Of a DNA stretch of 64,000 bases, positions 46,430-50,247 are shown one piece after another. The stretch comes from Actinernus sp. WN-2022. Taxonomy: Eukaryota; Cnidaria; Anthozoa; Actiniaria; Actinernidae. Every line of letters starts with the position of its first letter. The stretch's first letter is position 1. Made by a program: the position numbers and the translations under genes. The stretch covers positions 20,613,524 through 20,677,523 of the forward strand of contig JAOWCC010001501.1 of NCBI GenBank assembly GCA_030867875.1, in the 5' to 3' direction. Below the pieces are notes generated by a model. The model had not been told where the DNA came from. It was given only the letters and a program-made list of their open reading frames with translations, and did no database searches.

Positions 46430-48925
46430 TTATTAATCCTTGTAGTATAACTACTGTACAGGATGCTAAAAGCGGTCAACTAAAGATACAGGCGGCGAGT
46501 ACAAAAATAAAGCAAATAAATGAATAATAATAATTAATTTATTAATTTATGAAAATACTACATAAACTCGTTGCGTTTGATTGAAAAGACTGAACGGTGT
46601 CTGCAAAGACTGCAACACTAGGCAGACTGTTCCAAAGAGGGATTACCCTAGGGAAAAAAGAATGCTTATGAGCATTTGAATTAGCAGATATATGCCTAAA
46701 TTTATAAGGATGGTTTGCTCGAGTTCTAGAATAAGAGAACTGGACTGTGTCAGGGAAAGGAAGGTAAACTAGGTTATTTATAGCTTTGTACATTATGGTT
46801 ACTGAATCTAAATTTCTTCGCATTTCTAAGGTATCCCAGCCCAGGGAGTGTGTCATACTACTAACACTAGAATAGCTAGAGTAATCGGAACAAACAAACC
46901 TGGCAGCAGAACGTTGGATTGATTCTATGGAAACAATGTGCTGCCTTTCAAAGGGAGACCAACAGGGTGAAGCGTATTCAGCACGTGATCTTACTAATGA
47001 ATTATAGGCTTGTTCCTTAACATATTTGCTGCAGCTAGATAAATTTCTACGTAATAAACCGAGGATCTTCGAGGCTTTGGATTTAACCTCTCTAATCTGA
47101 GTATCCCATTGCAAATCATTTTGTATGAAATTACCGAGATATTTATGGCACGATACTACTCCTAGAGAATTATCTGACATCTTATAACTTGCAATATGTT
47201 GTGATTTGGATCTAGTTATGGACATTATATGGCATTTATCTAAGTTTAAGTCCATTTGCCAGGTTTTGGCTCAGTGAGTTGGTACGAGCTAGACGTAGAC
47301 TCGGTAACGAAGTGTTATCTTTAATCCATTTGTCTGCGGAGAGGTACCGGTTTAGACTGTTACAACTTCACTCACTACTTTCTGTTACCAGTTGTCCCTC
47401 TCTGTTACAAGTTGTCCCTCTCTGTGTCTTTCTGTTACAAGTTGTGCGTTATTTATGGTCATTGCTACGTGCTGTTCGCGACCGGACGATAATCGTAGAA
47501 ATACCAAACAACTGACGAGTATACCACTAAATGCAATGTGGTCAGTAATCTACAAACCAAAGGGTGTTAGAACGGATGTTTGAAACATGTGTTGTAGCAA
47601 GTTTTATGTTTAACTTGTGCGAGCACGTTCGAGATAATTTGCGGGGTGGCAGTTTCCTCTTTTACGCGCTAAAACATACGTTTTGGTATTTTGTTATTCA
47701 CGTTCCTAGTTGTGGGTGTGTTCCTGACGGGTCGCTAAATCGCGCCCTTGCATATGCACTGAATCGAGCCGCCGGAAGCTAGATTTATCAGCGTATAGAA
47801 TCGGTTATTTACGAGCTAAAAAACTTATTTTCTCTTCAAGACACGTAAAACAGACAATAAAATAGCAGAACTTATTTCTTTCGGATACATCTTTGTATAC
47901 TCGTTGGGTTGATTTAGTGTTCAGTTGCCTTTAATACCTCTATTTGTGTTTTACTAGCCTGTTGGCAAGACTCTCCTTCGTGTTTTTACGGTCAGGGTTT
48001 TTCTGAAATGGGTTTTCTGTTTCGCGCCGTAAAAAGTAGAAAAAAATGGGCGAGGAAAAAGGGAGTTACCCTTTTTACACCTTTTCTACTCGATTTATCT
48101 TCCTCTGTTTAAAAAGCTAACCGAAAGTAACATTGAACGGAAAAACACATGAGAGCCGGTTTGCAGAATGTTTCTTTTTTCATCCTGAAAATGAAAATCG
48201 AAATTAACGTGGTTGGATTGTTTTTACAGATATTTGTATGAGGAAAAAAGGAGAGGCTTTGCATTTGACCCAGTTGGTAGGTAGAATGTTCGTTTGTATT
48301 ACGTTTTGTTTGTATGATTTGTTTTCATGCTAAAAACTTCACAATCCCTGCACAGCGGACTAACAACACGACCATTTTGTAATAAGAAGGCTTTTGTCAA
48401 AGCTTGAAATGATTTCTTACCTTTTAAAAAACCACGTTGAAGCCATACATATTCTTACAAATTGCCATGTGAGTTTCTTGAGAATACGGCTTGCCCCACA
48501 GGGTCAACCGTTTTCCGCAGAATTGGAAAACGAAAAACAGCTTTCTATTTTCCAAGAACTCTGAAATCGGAAAACAATAAACAAAGTCCACTTTTCCTTT
48601 TCCAACGCAAAAATACAAGGAAAATAGATTTTCGTTTGCCAATTCCACAGAAAACGGTTGGCCTGTCGCTTCATTATATAATTTATCCAAAATCTCGGAC
48701 TTTACTTCCCCACTTGCAGCGAACTTCCATATTCGTAACGGGGCGTGGATGTGGCGGTTGAACTGGCTGGCAGACACAAGTCCTCGTGGCTTACAGAACT
48801 CTTTTGGTTTGATGGTAAACTACAGATACGTGTTAGAGGACGTCGACAGAAACAATCAACAGTACTTACTCAATGGAAGCATTGTTGCACCACAGCAATT
48901 TCTGGACCTGCTGAGATCTAGTTAA
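8270..48925 (+). CDS. MLYCD: malonyl-CoA decarboxylase, 12 coding exons recognised
   Basis: The enzyme converts malonyl-CoA to acetyl-CoA and CO2, relieving malonyl-CoA inhibition of CPT1 and so controlling fatty-acid oxidation. Exons: 8270-8446, 10405-10452, 14411-14506, 14945-15085, 15569-15721, 17421-17585, 21355-21454, 30670-30828, 34566-34669, 35500-35579, 48230-48276 and 48720-48925 (stop TAA). All introns are GT-AG and phases match throughout. Family motifs appear in order: [29 protein letters not shown] with the catalytic Ser (codon 30765-30767), LMRLCAR, and ANFHIRNGA with the catalytic His (codon 48728-48730). The N-terminal helical domain and the GNAT-like catalytic domain are both complete. 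From ATG 8273 the product is about 490 aa against 493 in human. A good acceptor ends at 8269, so an upstream leader exon may exist and the true start is unproven. The C-terminus ends RSS, not SKL. Confidence 0.93.
8884..10286. mobile_element. TTAA-bounded non-autonomous element, copy 1
   Basis: It starts TTAAGGTTACCGTGTACCTT and ends with the inverted relative AAGGTATATGGTAACCTTAA. Two further elements with the same termini lie at 11834-13085 and 19802-21222. It has a TTAA target and no transposase. A piggyBac-like mechanism is possible from the TTAA alone, but the GGTTAC terminus is not the usual CCC start. It contains a nested fold-back at 9030-9197. Confidence 0.7.
9030..9197. repeat. nested fold-back hairpin
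   Basis: ACCCATCTGACATTAATGG on the left arm mirrors CCATTAATGTCTGATGGG on the right. The inner arms AGAGTTCAACTTT/AAAGTTGAACTCT and the outer CACAGGGAAA/TTTCCCTGTG extend the stem. No coding sequence is present. Confidence 0.65.
10405..10452 (+). CDS. MLYCD: MLYCD exon (16 codons)
   Basis: A tiny exon between TTTTCAG and GTGAGA, phase 0 on both sides. It encodes [16 protein letters not shown], which aligns with the start of the vertebrate helical domain (human DFVSFYGGL region). Confidence 0.82.
11541..11837. mobile_element. TTAA-bounded MITE with GGGGCTGTGTCA ends, copy A
   Basis: It runs from TTAAAGGGGCTGTGTCACGG to GTACCATGACATAGCCCTTTT and TTAA. Copy B (16744-17040) is nearly identical over its whole length. 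The right TTAA (11834-11837) is shared with the next element, so the two abut without spacer. Confidence 0.8.
11834..13085. mobile_element. TTAA-bounded non-autonomous element, copy 2
   Basis: Same termini as 8884-10286: TTAAGGTTACCGGATACCTTC at the left and GAAGGTTTCCGGTAACCTTAA at the right. Its interior (for example CACACAGAAATGTAGTTTTAG, and a stretch around 12155-12240) is clearly homologous to 19802-21222. Short open frames inside it look like chance frames of the repeat. Confidence 0.75.
13758..14207. mobile_element. hAT-like MITE with 8-bp duplication CAGACTCA
   Basis: CAGACTCA occurs at 13750-13757 and 14208-14215. The insert begins with a poly-G run then GTACTCCC and ends GGGAGTACTTCCCCCCGGGAGT. 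Internal GTCTGGAACAGGGT words repeat several times. It shares the GGGGGGTACTCC terminus with 932-1518. Confidence 0.8.
14411..14506 (+). CDS. MLYCD: MLYCD exon (32 codons)
   Basis: Bounded by TTCTAG and GTACGT, phase 0/0. It encodes [15 protein letters not shown], matching the human RGFGVDH segment of the helical domain. Confidence 0.88.
14945..15085 (+). CDS. MLYCD: MLYCD exon (47 codons)
   Basis: Bounded by TTTGCAG and GTAAGT, phase 0/0. It carries the conserved [11 protein letters not shown] and [20 protein letters not shown] motifs. Just downstream lies a 60-bp-type minisatellite in the intron. Confidence 0.93.
15205..15425. repeat. intronic minisatellite (about 4 copies)
   Basis: Degenerate tandem copies contain GGTCAGGCAAAATCAGAAAATG, then AAAAATGGGAAAATATTTGGGG. 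The period is about 55-60 bp near the left end and shortens to the right. It lies in the short MLYCD intron 15086-15568, between the donor and a poly-G tract (about 15488-15506), and fills about half of it. Confidence 0.8.
15569..15721 (+). CDS. MLYCD: MLYCD exon (51 codons)
   Basis: The acceptor TTTTAAAG ends at 15568 and the donor GTTATA starts at 15722; phase 0/0. It encodes [20 protein letters not shown], equivalent to human LSEWFSSGFLNLERVTWHS. Confidence 0.92.
16744..17040. mobile_element. TTAA-bounded MITE with GGGGCTGTGTCA ends, copy B
   Basis: A direct, nearly identical copy of 11541-11837, bounded by TTAA at 16744-16747 and 17037-17040. It lies in the MLYCD intron before the 17421 exon. 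It is non-coding. Confidence 0.82.
17421..17585 (+). CDS. MLYCD: MLYCD exon (55 codons)
   Basis: Bounded by TTTGTAG and GTAATT, phase 0/0. It encodes [40 protein letters not shown] and EISDNIQ, all close to the human catalytic-domain start. Confidence 0.95.
17982..18170. repeat. cluster of poly-G tracts
   Basis: Three G-runs of roughly 10-22 bases occur near 17984-17993, 18028-18048 and 18144-18164, within text of the form 'GGG...GTTTGTAAGGCAAAAATC'. They look like degenerate monomer runs or repeat units, and such runs are also sites where assembly errors are common. No gene is present. Confidence 0.6.
18565..18691. mobile_element. short inverted-repeat element
   Basis: TAGCCTCCTCCACAGGC at the left mirrors GCCTGTGGAGGAGGCTA at the right, and GGACGC occurs just outside both ends. 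The interior is AT-rich. It is probably a MITE and is non-coding. Confidence 0.6.
18967..19470. repeat. tandem pair of palindromic units
   Basis: Two diverged copies (about 18967-19206 and about 19240-19470) each contain TTGTGGCGT(C/T)GAAATATG, a GGACATTATCTG arm, the mirrored CAGATAATGTCC arm and GACGCCACAATGTAGGTTA, followed by CGCGCGC(A/T)TATACGCTCACAG. Each unit is itself an imperfect palindrome. No gene is present. Confidence 0.7.
19802..21222. mobile_element. TTAA-bounded non-autonomous element, copy 3
   Basis: TTAAGGTTACTGGATACCTTC at the left and GAAGGTATCCAGTAACCTTAA at the right form a near-perfect TIR. Its interior is homologous to 11834-13085. It lies in the intron before the 21355 exon. 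No transposase domain was recognised. Confidence 0.8.
21355..21454 (+). CDS. MLYCD: MLYCD exon (33 codons plus 1 nt)
   Basis: The acceptor TTCACAG ends at 21354 and the donor GTTGTA starts at 21455. It leaves one base of a split glycine codon. It encodes [14 protein letters not shown] and [13 protein letters not shown], matching human AAIFYSISLTQQ. Confidence 0.92.
22534..22670. repeat. ATCGAT-rich tract, left partner
   Basis: Dense repeats of ATCGAT/TCGATAATCGAT words. A comparable tract, including the shared GTGACTATCGATT word, lies at about 28195-28365 on the far side of the large inverted-repeat structure. No gene is present. Confidence 0.55.
22939..23325. mobile_element. TIR element, CAGGAGCCCATTACC family, copy 1
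   Basis: CAGTTGA occurs at 22932-22938 and 23326-23332, bounding an insert that begins CAGGAGCCCATTACCAGGAG and ends with its reverse complement. Inner arms include CAGCACA..GTAGATGAGGCTAT and its mirror. It is non-coding. Copy 2 is at 25982-26384. Confidence 0.8.
24516..24970. mobile_element. near-perfect 455-bp fold-back element
   Basis: The two halves are almost exact reverse complements from CACAGGCAGCCCAAGCT to its mirror GGGCTGCCTGTG. TCTAGTTCA-like sequence (24509-24517 and 24971-24979) flanks it, giving a 7-9 bp target duplication. Each arm has two tandem copies of a CTCAAGTTACGAAAATATAA unit. A CACAGGCAGCCCAAGCTT word also occurs alone at about 29115. It is non-coding. Confidence 0.8.
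25121..25700. repeat. local direct duplication (unit about 375 bp)
   Basis: GGCATAAATTATTGCTAACTAGAAGTATTT at about 25130 recurs at about 25505 with small changes, and the trailing AAGCAATGCAT..ATC(T/C)AGTACACTCTT at about 25272 recurs at about 25651. GAGTACCCCCTGGG separates the copies and resembles the end of the hAT-like MITEs. No gene is present. Confidence 0.7.
25982..26384. mobile_element. TIR element, CAGGAGC family, copy 2
   Basis: CCAAATC at 25975-25981 and 26385-26391 bounds an insert related to 22939-23325: CAGGAGCACATTACAGGAGCG at the left, CGCTCCTGG at the right, and inner arms CCAGCACAGGAGTAGATGTG and its mirror. It includes a hairpin word (CACCAACATGGCCGCCATG) also found at about 50840. 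Confidence 0.75.
27437..27646. mobile_element. Mutator-like fold-back with 9-bp duplication
   Basis: TTGGCTTCG at 27428-27436 and 27647-27655 bounds an insert starting TAGCCTGCTTGCCGGCTCTC and ending with its exact mirror. A second stem (ACGCGGTCCAAATGGGGCGA) lies inside. It is inserted in the right arm of the large inverted repeat, so it is younger than that structure. Confidence 0.82.
28195..28365. repeat. ATCGAT-rich tract, right partner
   Basis: Repeats of ATCGAT, AATCAATATC and ATTGATTAATATCG, comparable to 22534-22670. It abuts the right arm of the large inverted repeat, which suggests the two tracts are part of that structure. Confidence 0.5.
29697..30314. mobile_element. TTAA-bounded fold-back element with about 200-bp arms
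   Basis: TTAAAGTGCATATGAGCCTTC at the left mirrors GAAGGCTCATATGCACTTTAA at the right. The arms (about 29697-29896 and 30113-30314) stay highly complementary throughout, including GGTCGATACCTCGGT and TGACCCATGACCGCG. A 75-bp hairpin MITE sits inside at 29897-29971. No coding sequence is present. Confidence 0.8.
29897..29971. mobile_element. 75-bp hairpin MITE with TTAA ends
   Basis: TTAAAGGGGAACTCAACCCT mirrors AGGGTTGAGTTCCCCTTTAA, with the stem continuing through TAAAAT/ATTTTA around a short loop. It is bounded by TTAA on both sides and lies at the inner end of the larger fold-back's left arm. Confidence 0.78.
30670..30828 (+). CDS. MLYCD: MLYCD exon with catalytic serine
   Basis: The acceptor CTTCAG ends at 30669. 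Two bases complete the split glycine, then [19 protein letters not shown] and [19 protein letters not shown] follow. The serine of LSPIPGF corresponds to the catalytic Ser of human MLYCD. The donor GTGAGT at 30829 leaves one base of the next split codon. Confidence 0.95.
31121..31505 (+). mobile_element. SINE-like composite with tRNA-derived part and palindrome
   Basis: TTGATCTGTAAACA occurs at about 31107-31120 and again at 31506-31519, consistent with a long target duplication. The insert has three parts: a near-perfect palindrome (about 31121-31302, arms of about 85 bp), a tRNA-like segment (31359-31435) followed by a T-run, and a tail (CACTTAGCACTACAGCTTAC to CACATTCT) that repeats the palindrome's right arm. 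This fits a tRNA-derived SINE that picked up or dimerised with an inverted copy of its tail. Confidence 0.65.
31359..31435 (+). tRNA. tRNA-like sequence, probably a SINE head or pseudo-tRNA (TGT in loop)
   Basis: It has an A-box-like TAGCTCAGTTGGTAGAG, a B-box GGTTCGAGTCC, a foldable 7-bp acceptor (TGACTTG with its partner before GTCA) and a TTTTTT run just downstream. The anticodon arm is abnormal: CCAG and CTGG pair around an 11-nt loop holding TGT, so it has extra bases against a normal 5+7+5 arm. Thr (TGT) is the closest guess. Given the flanking duplications I read it as a SINE head, not a working tRNA gene. Confidence 0.6.
32061..32376. mobile_element. Mutator-like long-TIR element, copy B
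   Basis: ACAAATGTAC (10 bp) at 32051-32060 and 32377-32386 bounds the insert. The ends TTCCCTGCTAGCAGAGG and CCTCTGCTAGCAGGGA are inverted repeats with further GGTCTCTCTCTGTCTTGGTA extension. The interior is the reverse complement of copy A at 3429-3693. No transposase is present. Confidence 0.82.
32626..32651. repeat. poly-G tract
   Basis: [22 protein letters not shown] run in the intron between the 30670 and 34566 exons. No function is visible. Confidence 0.6.
34239..34362. mobile_element. hairpin MITE
   Basis: GTGCTATAC..ATTTATAGGCACTGAGTGA on the left mirrors TCACTCAGTGCCTATAAT..GTATAGCAC on the right, with TATTTTGAAAGTT/AACTTTCAAAATA continuing the stem. GAAC occurs outside both ends. 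It is non-coding. Confidence 0.68.
34566..34669 (+). CDS. MLYCD: MLYCD exon, variable loop
   Basis: The acceptor CTTAAAG ends at 34565 and the donor GTAATT starts at 34670. The exon completes a split glycine and encodes a Gly/Ser-rich linker ([20 protein letters not shown]), where the human protein has a poorly conserved acidic stretch. Confidence 0.88.
35002..35140. repeat. dispersed repeat, copy 2 of an inverted pair
   Basis: Reverse complement of about 2173-2310, with CGTTTGCAACCTGAAATG at the left and ACAGTGAAGTCCAAC at the right. It lies in the intron between the 34566 and 35500 exons. Confidence 0.6.
35500..35579 (+). CDS. MLYCD: MLYCD exon with LMRLCAR motif
   Basis: The acceptor GCGATAG ends at 35499 and the donor GTGGGC starts at 35580. 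It encodes [20 protein letters not shown] then LMRLCA, and leaves AG of a split arginine codon. The following intron is 12.65 kb and houses the Ty3 element. Confidence 0.92.
36181..36292. mobile_element. hairpin MITE
   Basis: CCGGTTCCTGAAAGCCCGAT then TAGCGCTAATCC mirrors GGATTAGCGCTAATCGGGCT then TTCAGGAACCGG. The interior is a short AT-rich loop. It is in the large last intron of MLYCD, upstream of the Ty3 element. Confidence 0.72.
36833..37085. repeat. dispersed repeat shared with 49.1-49.5 kb and 7.2 kb
   Basis: Contains GTGCTTTATGGGATTTACAAACTCG with its local mirror, then TTATTTTGGCGATACGACTTA. The reverse complement of much of it lies at about 49265-49530, and a shorter relative at 7249-7384. 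No coding function. Confidence 0.6.
37466..37953 (-). repeat. left (3') LTR of the Ty3 element
   Basis: It starts TGTTACGGAGTTGG and ends CATATACA, so it has TG..CA ends. It is nearly identical to 47276-47758 apart from small indels and substitutions (for example a 2-bp difference near TTTAGACT). It contains short TCTCTGTTACAAGTTGT repeats. The bases immediately to the right are not a convincing polypurine tract on the minus strand, which is a caveat. Confidence 0.7.
37954..39251 (-). other. 3' internal region of the Ty3 element, no gene recognised
   Basis: About 1.3 kb between the left LTR and the stop of the esterase-like ORF. I see no protein family, only a TA run (about 38214-38232) and scattered pyrimidine stretches. 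It may be the 3' untranslated part of the element or contain unrelated insertions. Confidence 0.45.
39252..39969 (-). pseudogene. SGNH/GDSL-esterase-like ORF in the env position of the Ty3 element, frameshifted
   Basis: Two overlapping minus-strand frames together show the SGNH-hydrolase blocks in order. The first (39772-39969) has [12 protein letters not shown] with the block-I GHS serine. The second (39252-39923, relevant below about 39780) has [14 protein letters not shown] (block III) and [11 protein letters not shown] with the block-V Asp and His. The frame change near 39775 breaks the gene. SGNH esterases act on ester bonds of lipids or sugars, and such domains are known from ORF1 of some CR1/L2-type LINEs. 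Here the ORF follows the chromodomain, where some retroelements carry env. Whether it is part of the element or a later capture needs other copies. Confidence 0.72.
40043..40267 (-). CDS. chromodomain at the integrase C-terminus
   Basis: The minus-strand frame begins ATG at 40265-40267 and contains a canonical chromodomain core: [20 protein letters not shown] followed by [18 protein letters not shown]. It overlaps the end of the integrase frame by about 38 bases in a different frame, so a frameshift probably separates it from the pol polyprotein. In chromoviruses this module guides integration to modified histones. Confidence 0.85.
   Translation of the reverse strand: MADTQIIVTSTPKPHQVDNQTIFNAEEIIKERKTGGKPQYLVQWAGYPISECTWEPRENILDQRLLDNFHNKAT
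40230..42178 (-). pseudogene. Ty3 RNase H and integrase part of pol (broken)
   Basis: After an in-frame TAG at 42176-42178 the frame continues with RNase H ([29 protein letters not shown]; the D-E-D set is present), the integrase zinc-finger (H..H..C..C with [10 protein letters not shown] and [10 protein letters not shown]) and the core start AVDCLGPF. A 2-base insertion near 41147 shifts the frame. The core resumes with VSDRGSNF (second Asp) and [11 protein letters not shown] (Glu), ending in a GPY-like [11 protein letters not shown] region. The protein would process and integrate cDNA, but it is interrupted here. Confidence 0.88.
42176..43339 (-). pseudogene. Ty3 reverse transcriptase part of pol (three frames)
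   Basis: The first segment (42830-43339) ends in [18 protein letters not shown] one-base loss in an A-run near 42855 shifts it to the second frame with [21 protein letters not shown] 19-bp tandem duplication (CGAGCGCCTCCTAATGCAT) near 42725-42765 breaks that frame. The third (42176-42676) has [10 protein letters not shown], the catalytic YIDD box and [14 protein letters not shown]. It ends at an in-frame TAG where other elements usually have Trp. Clearly a dead Ty3 RT. Confidence 0.9.
43750..44181 (-). CDS. Ty3 retropepsin-like protease region
   Basis: The minus frame contains [18 protein letters not shown] about 85-102 residues from the first Met; DTGA is the aspartyl-protease active-site motif. 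The frame stops at 43750 before the flap and the usual [11 protein letters not shown] segment, which is found in another frame around 43590-43625. So the protease is also disrupted. Upstream it joins a poorly conserved gag-pol linker (44208-45095 region). Confidence 0.8.
   Translation of the reverse strand: MIDLMKSNTCSVDNGSKSKELFSEKDTKGDRNIPILKESDKLDSEEHTVKNKVDTEIPCAFQNAIQFSENTSNLSVVGSIGDVELTILIDTGAAISVINNQVLKEVEPSIRATSKQTTVSCVRSVSGRPLWKSTTVDGASVSK
44208..45095 (-). CDS. gag-pol linker-like open frame of the Ty3 element
   Basis: A 295-codon minus frame overlapping the 3' end of gag by about 210 bases. I recognise no domain. It is polar and repeat-poor, with many charged residues, and lies between the zinc knuckle and the protease. 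The overlap with gag suggests translation by frameshifting, or a frameshift mutation that split one polyprotein. Nothing more can be supported. Confidence 0.45.
   Translation of the reverse strand: MREVQYVIFAIGEVTRLMVVLGEWIGKLIIIETLGFLLTLPAGIPRHHKNEDRSEMEIILARIRAEISQTKGVPAEIRETMGTRQPYINTIGRINSPQQYEKFNSDNSEIQKIDFTIKHVERVINAHEVEVIRFQTVIPNSLQIHIIKVEQIFEPPFEFQDKETTTHGHETEDRSCHVIQSKIPFLASHEIPCNSQAKKLGIVKELWVGTNKLADPSGKEQLCHSTTDNNGEPNAKTRLRRELKPLMSPLWKLYKLLELTKLKLLTKSCSNIRTKGKYVADKESTTNVGQSRSPL
44884..46187 (-). pseudogene. Ty3 gag with CCHC zinc knuckle (5' end frameshifted)
   Basis: The main frame (start used here 45948, 354 codons) has the retrotransposon gag core: [59 protein letters not shown]. 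It ends with a zinc knuckle [14 protein letters not shown]. An upstream frame from about 46187 to about 45985 (with [20 protein letters not shown] and [10 protein letters not shown]) looks like the true N-terminus. It changes frame near 45990 and has a stop close to its own start. Gag would form the particle and bind element RNA. Confidence 0.85.
46354..46371 (-). other. candidate primer-binding site next to the right LTR
   Basis: On the minus strand the LTR end GTAACA is followed after three bases by TGGTGGAGAATCC. A TGG-starting 13-18-base match to a tRNA 3' end directly after the LTR is the expected layout of a Ty3 primer-binding site. The tRNA species was not determined. Confidence 0.55.
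46378..46430. repeat. (CATA)n microsatellite, 3' tail of the nested LINE
   Basis: About 13 uninterrupted TACA/CATA units. In minus-strand orientation it is the TATG tail right after the LINE 3' UTR, the usual place for a CR1-like short tandem tail. Confidence 0.9.
46378..47275 (-). mobile_element. 5'-truncated LINE nested in the Ty3 LTR
   Basis: The minus frame 46542-47255 (237 aa) encodes the C-terminal third of a non-[20 protein letters not shown], then [39 protein letters not shown] and [13 protein letters not shown]. This is the thumb and tail of Jockey/CR1-type elements. After the stop come about 110 bases of 3' UTR, ending in a (TATG)n tail at about 46378-46429. The fragment is bracketed by LTR sequence (TGTTAC at 46372-46377 and GAGTTGGTACG from 47276), so it inserted after the Ty3 element. 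Confidence 0.87.
47276..47758 (-). repeat. right (5') LTR of the Ty3 element, main part
   Basis: Near-identical to 37473-37953. It starts GAGTTGGTACGAGC and ends CTTGCATATGCA. The first six or seven bases of the LTR are separated by the nested LINE and sit at 46372-46377. The high similarity of the two LTRs indicates an insertion not much older than its coding decay suggests. Confidence 0.72.
47759..48229. other. intron sequence between the Ty3 element and the 48230 MLYCD exon
   Basis: About 470 bp. I see no gene or clear repeat, only a T-rich tract leading into the acceptor at 48229. Confidence 0.5.
48230..48276 (+). CDS. MLYCD: MLYCD exon (15 codons)
   Basis: The acceptor TTTTTACAG ends at 48229 and the donor GTAGGT starts at 48277. 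It completes the split Arg codon, encodes [15 protein letters not shown], and leaves one base of an alanine codon. Human has YLYGEKHRGYALNPV here, so the identification across the 12.65-kb intron is secure. Confidence 0.94.
48720..48925 (+). CDS. MLYCD: MLYCD terminal exon with catalytic histidine
   Basis: The acceptor CTTGCAG ends at 48719. It encodes [19 protein letters not shown], the [12 protein letters not shown] motif and the C-terminus [10 protein letters not shown], with stop TAA at 48923-48925. The His of NFH is the catalytic histidine position. The absence of a terminal SKL-like tripeptide is notable. Confidence 0.94.
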
Positions 48926-50039
48926 TTATCATATCTATGTAATTAAGATGTAATTAAAGTAAATTAATTACCCTCTCTTTGGCAATACGGTTTAAAATTT
49001 ATCGCTTGATTTGAGGTGAAGTACTGTTTCAAAAGCGAGCAGCAGTGTTTTATCAGATTTACCAACACGAGGGCGCAGCAATGCGAGTTTTTTGGAACGT
49101 CTTCAAAAACTTCGATTTATAATATAGAGTCGCATGTAATCAGTTATTTTGGCGATACGACCTATTTCGGCGGAGAAAATCGAAAATAGAAGCAATTGAG
49201 GACCGTATCTATATCAGATTTATAAACATGAATTATTCATGAGTTTTTGAACGGCAATTATCACACTCATTAACAATTCATGAAGCAAAAACAAAGGAAA
49301 TCACCGACGGATAAGTGATCTTTAAATCTGATACAGATTTCGTCCTGATTTACATAAACTTTGGCTTCGATTTTCTGGGCCAAAATAAGTCGTATCGCCA
49401 AAATAACTGAAAACATGACTCTCTACATCTAGACGTTTGATAAGTAAGATAAAGAATTCGTGTCCGATCTTTATCCGATTTATAAACTCTCGCTTTCAGC
49501 TCGAGTTTGTAAATCGGATAAAGATCAGCCACTCATTCTTTACTTGGAGACTGAAACGGGTAATATGTGCCTGCGATGGTATTATACTTTCGCGGGGAGG
49601 GAAAGGGGAACTTACGTAGATTTTAAGGTGCCGATACATGTACGTGCCACACAATGTGTTACGTTTTTCGACAATTATCCTACTCGTCACACTATTGTCT
49701 TTTCTTCTGTGCATTTTCACAATGAGCCATTGGAGTTCATACCGCAAAAGCGTATGCCAGGAGCCCATTACCCGGGTGTTGCCTATAAATTACGGCACTG
49801 TCAGAGGAGCTACATATGATAAGCTCAAGTTCAAGCAATAAACTTGCCTTGACTGAATTTTGTTGTGTTTCCTTGTCTGAGCCAGTGTTGGAGCTTACTT
49901 TTACTAAAATATCTTCCTGCCATTGAAATCTATATTTAGGGTTGAGCCCACTTCATGGATGTGAAGTTATCGGTACAGTGGTTTGCGCATGTCGGTTAGG
50001 TGAAGATCGGAGTGCCTCCCCGGCGAACTTGCTTTATTT
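48926..50039. other. MLYCD 3' flank with dispersed repeat copy
   Basis: The MLYCD 3' UTR starts here; no certain poly(A) signal was assigned. At about 49265-49530 lies the reverse complement of the repeat at 36833-37085 (CAATTCATGAAGCAAAAACA, GTCGTATCGCCAAAATAACTG), with a local palindrome around CTCGCTTTCAGCTCGAG. At about 49755 the word CCAGGAGCCCATTACC resembles the end of the 22939-23325 family. No other gene is recognised. Confidence 0.5.
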
Positions 50040-50247
50040 ATTACCGTTTTCGTTGAAGTGTGACCCTGAAAGTTTCAAGTCTCGTTTGGAAAATTGCATT
50101 TAGCTCACCGTCAGTCAAACGCAGAATCTCGTTCAAAGCTTCTACAGCCTAAACTTCATTAAGTTTTGATCGACGGTCGGCTAACTGCAATTTTTCAAAC
50201 CGCGAGAGTTGAAACTTTCAGCGTCGCACTTCAACGAAAACGGTAAT
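50040..50247. mobile_element. compact MITE with ATTACCGTTTTCGTTGAAGT ends
   Basis: The left end ATTACCGTTTTCGTTGAAGT mirrors ACTTCAACGAAAACGGTAAT at the right, and the arms extend through CCTGAAAGTTTCAA and TTGAAACTTTCAGCG. It is the intact form of the element interrupted at 3274-3780. It is non-coding. Confidence 0.78.

Larger units (their letters stand above)
37466..47758 (-). mobile_element. decayed Ty3/Gypsy chromovirus with nested LINE, antisense in MLYCD intron
   Basis: On the minus strand the order is 5' LTR (46372-46377 plus 47276-47758, split by a LINE), a primer-binding-like TGGTGGAGAATCC (46354-46367), gag, protease, RT, RNase H, integrase, chromodomain, an SGNH-esterase-like ORF, about 1.3 kb without recognised genes, and 3' LTR (37466-37953). 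The order PR-RT-RH-IN and the chromodomain after IN define a Ty3/Gypsy chromovirus. Several frameshifts and stops make it inactive. No matching target duplication was found outside the inferred LTRs, so the outer limits are approximate. Confidence 0.82.

Noticed and set aside
46378..46430. A repeat protein of Met-Tyr-Val-Cys units
   Set aside because: It is the translation of the (CATA)n tail of the nested LINE.
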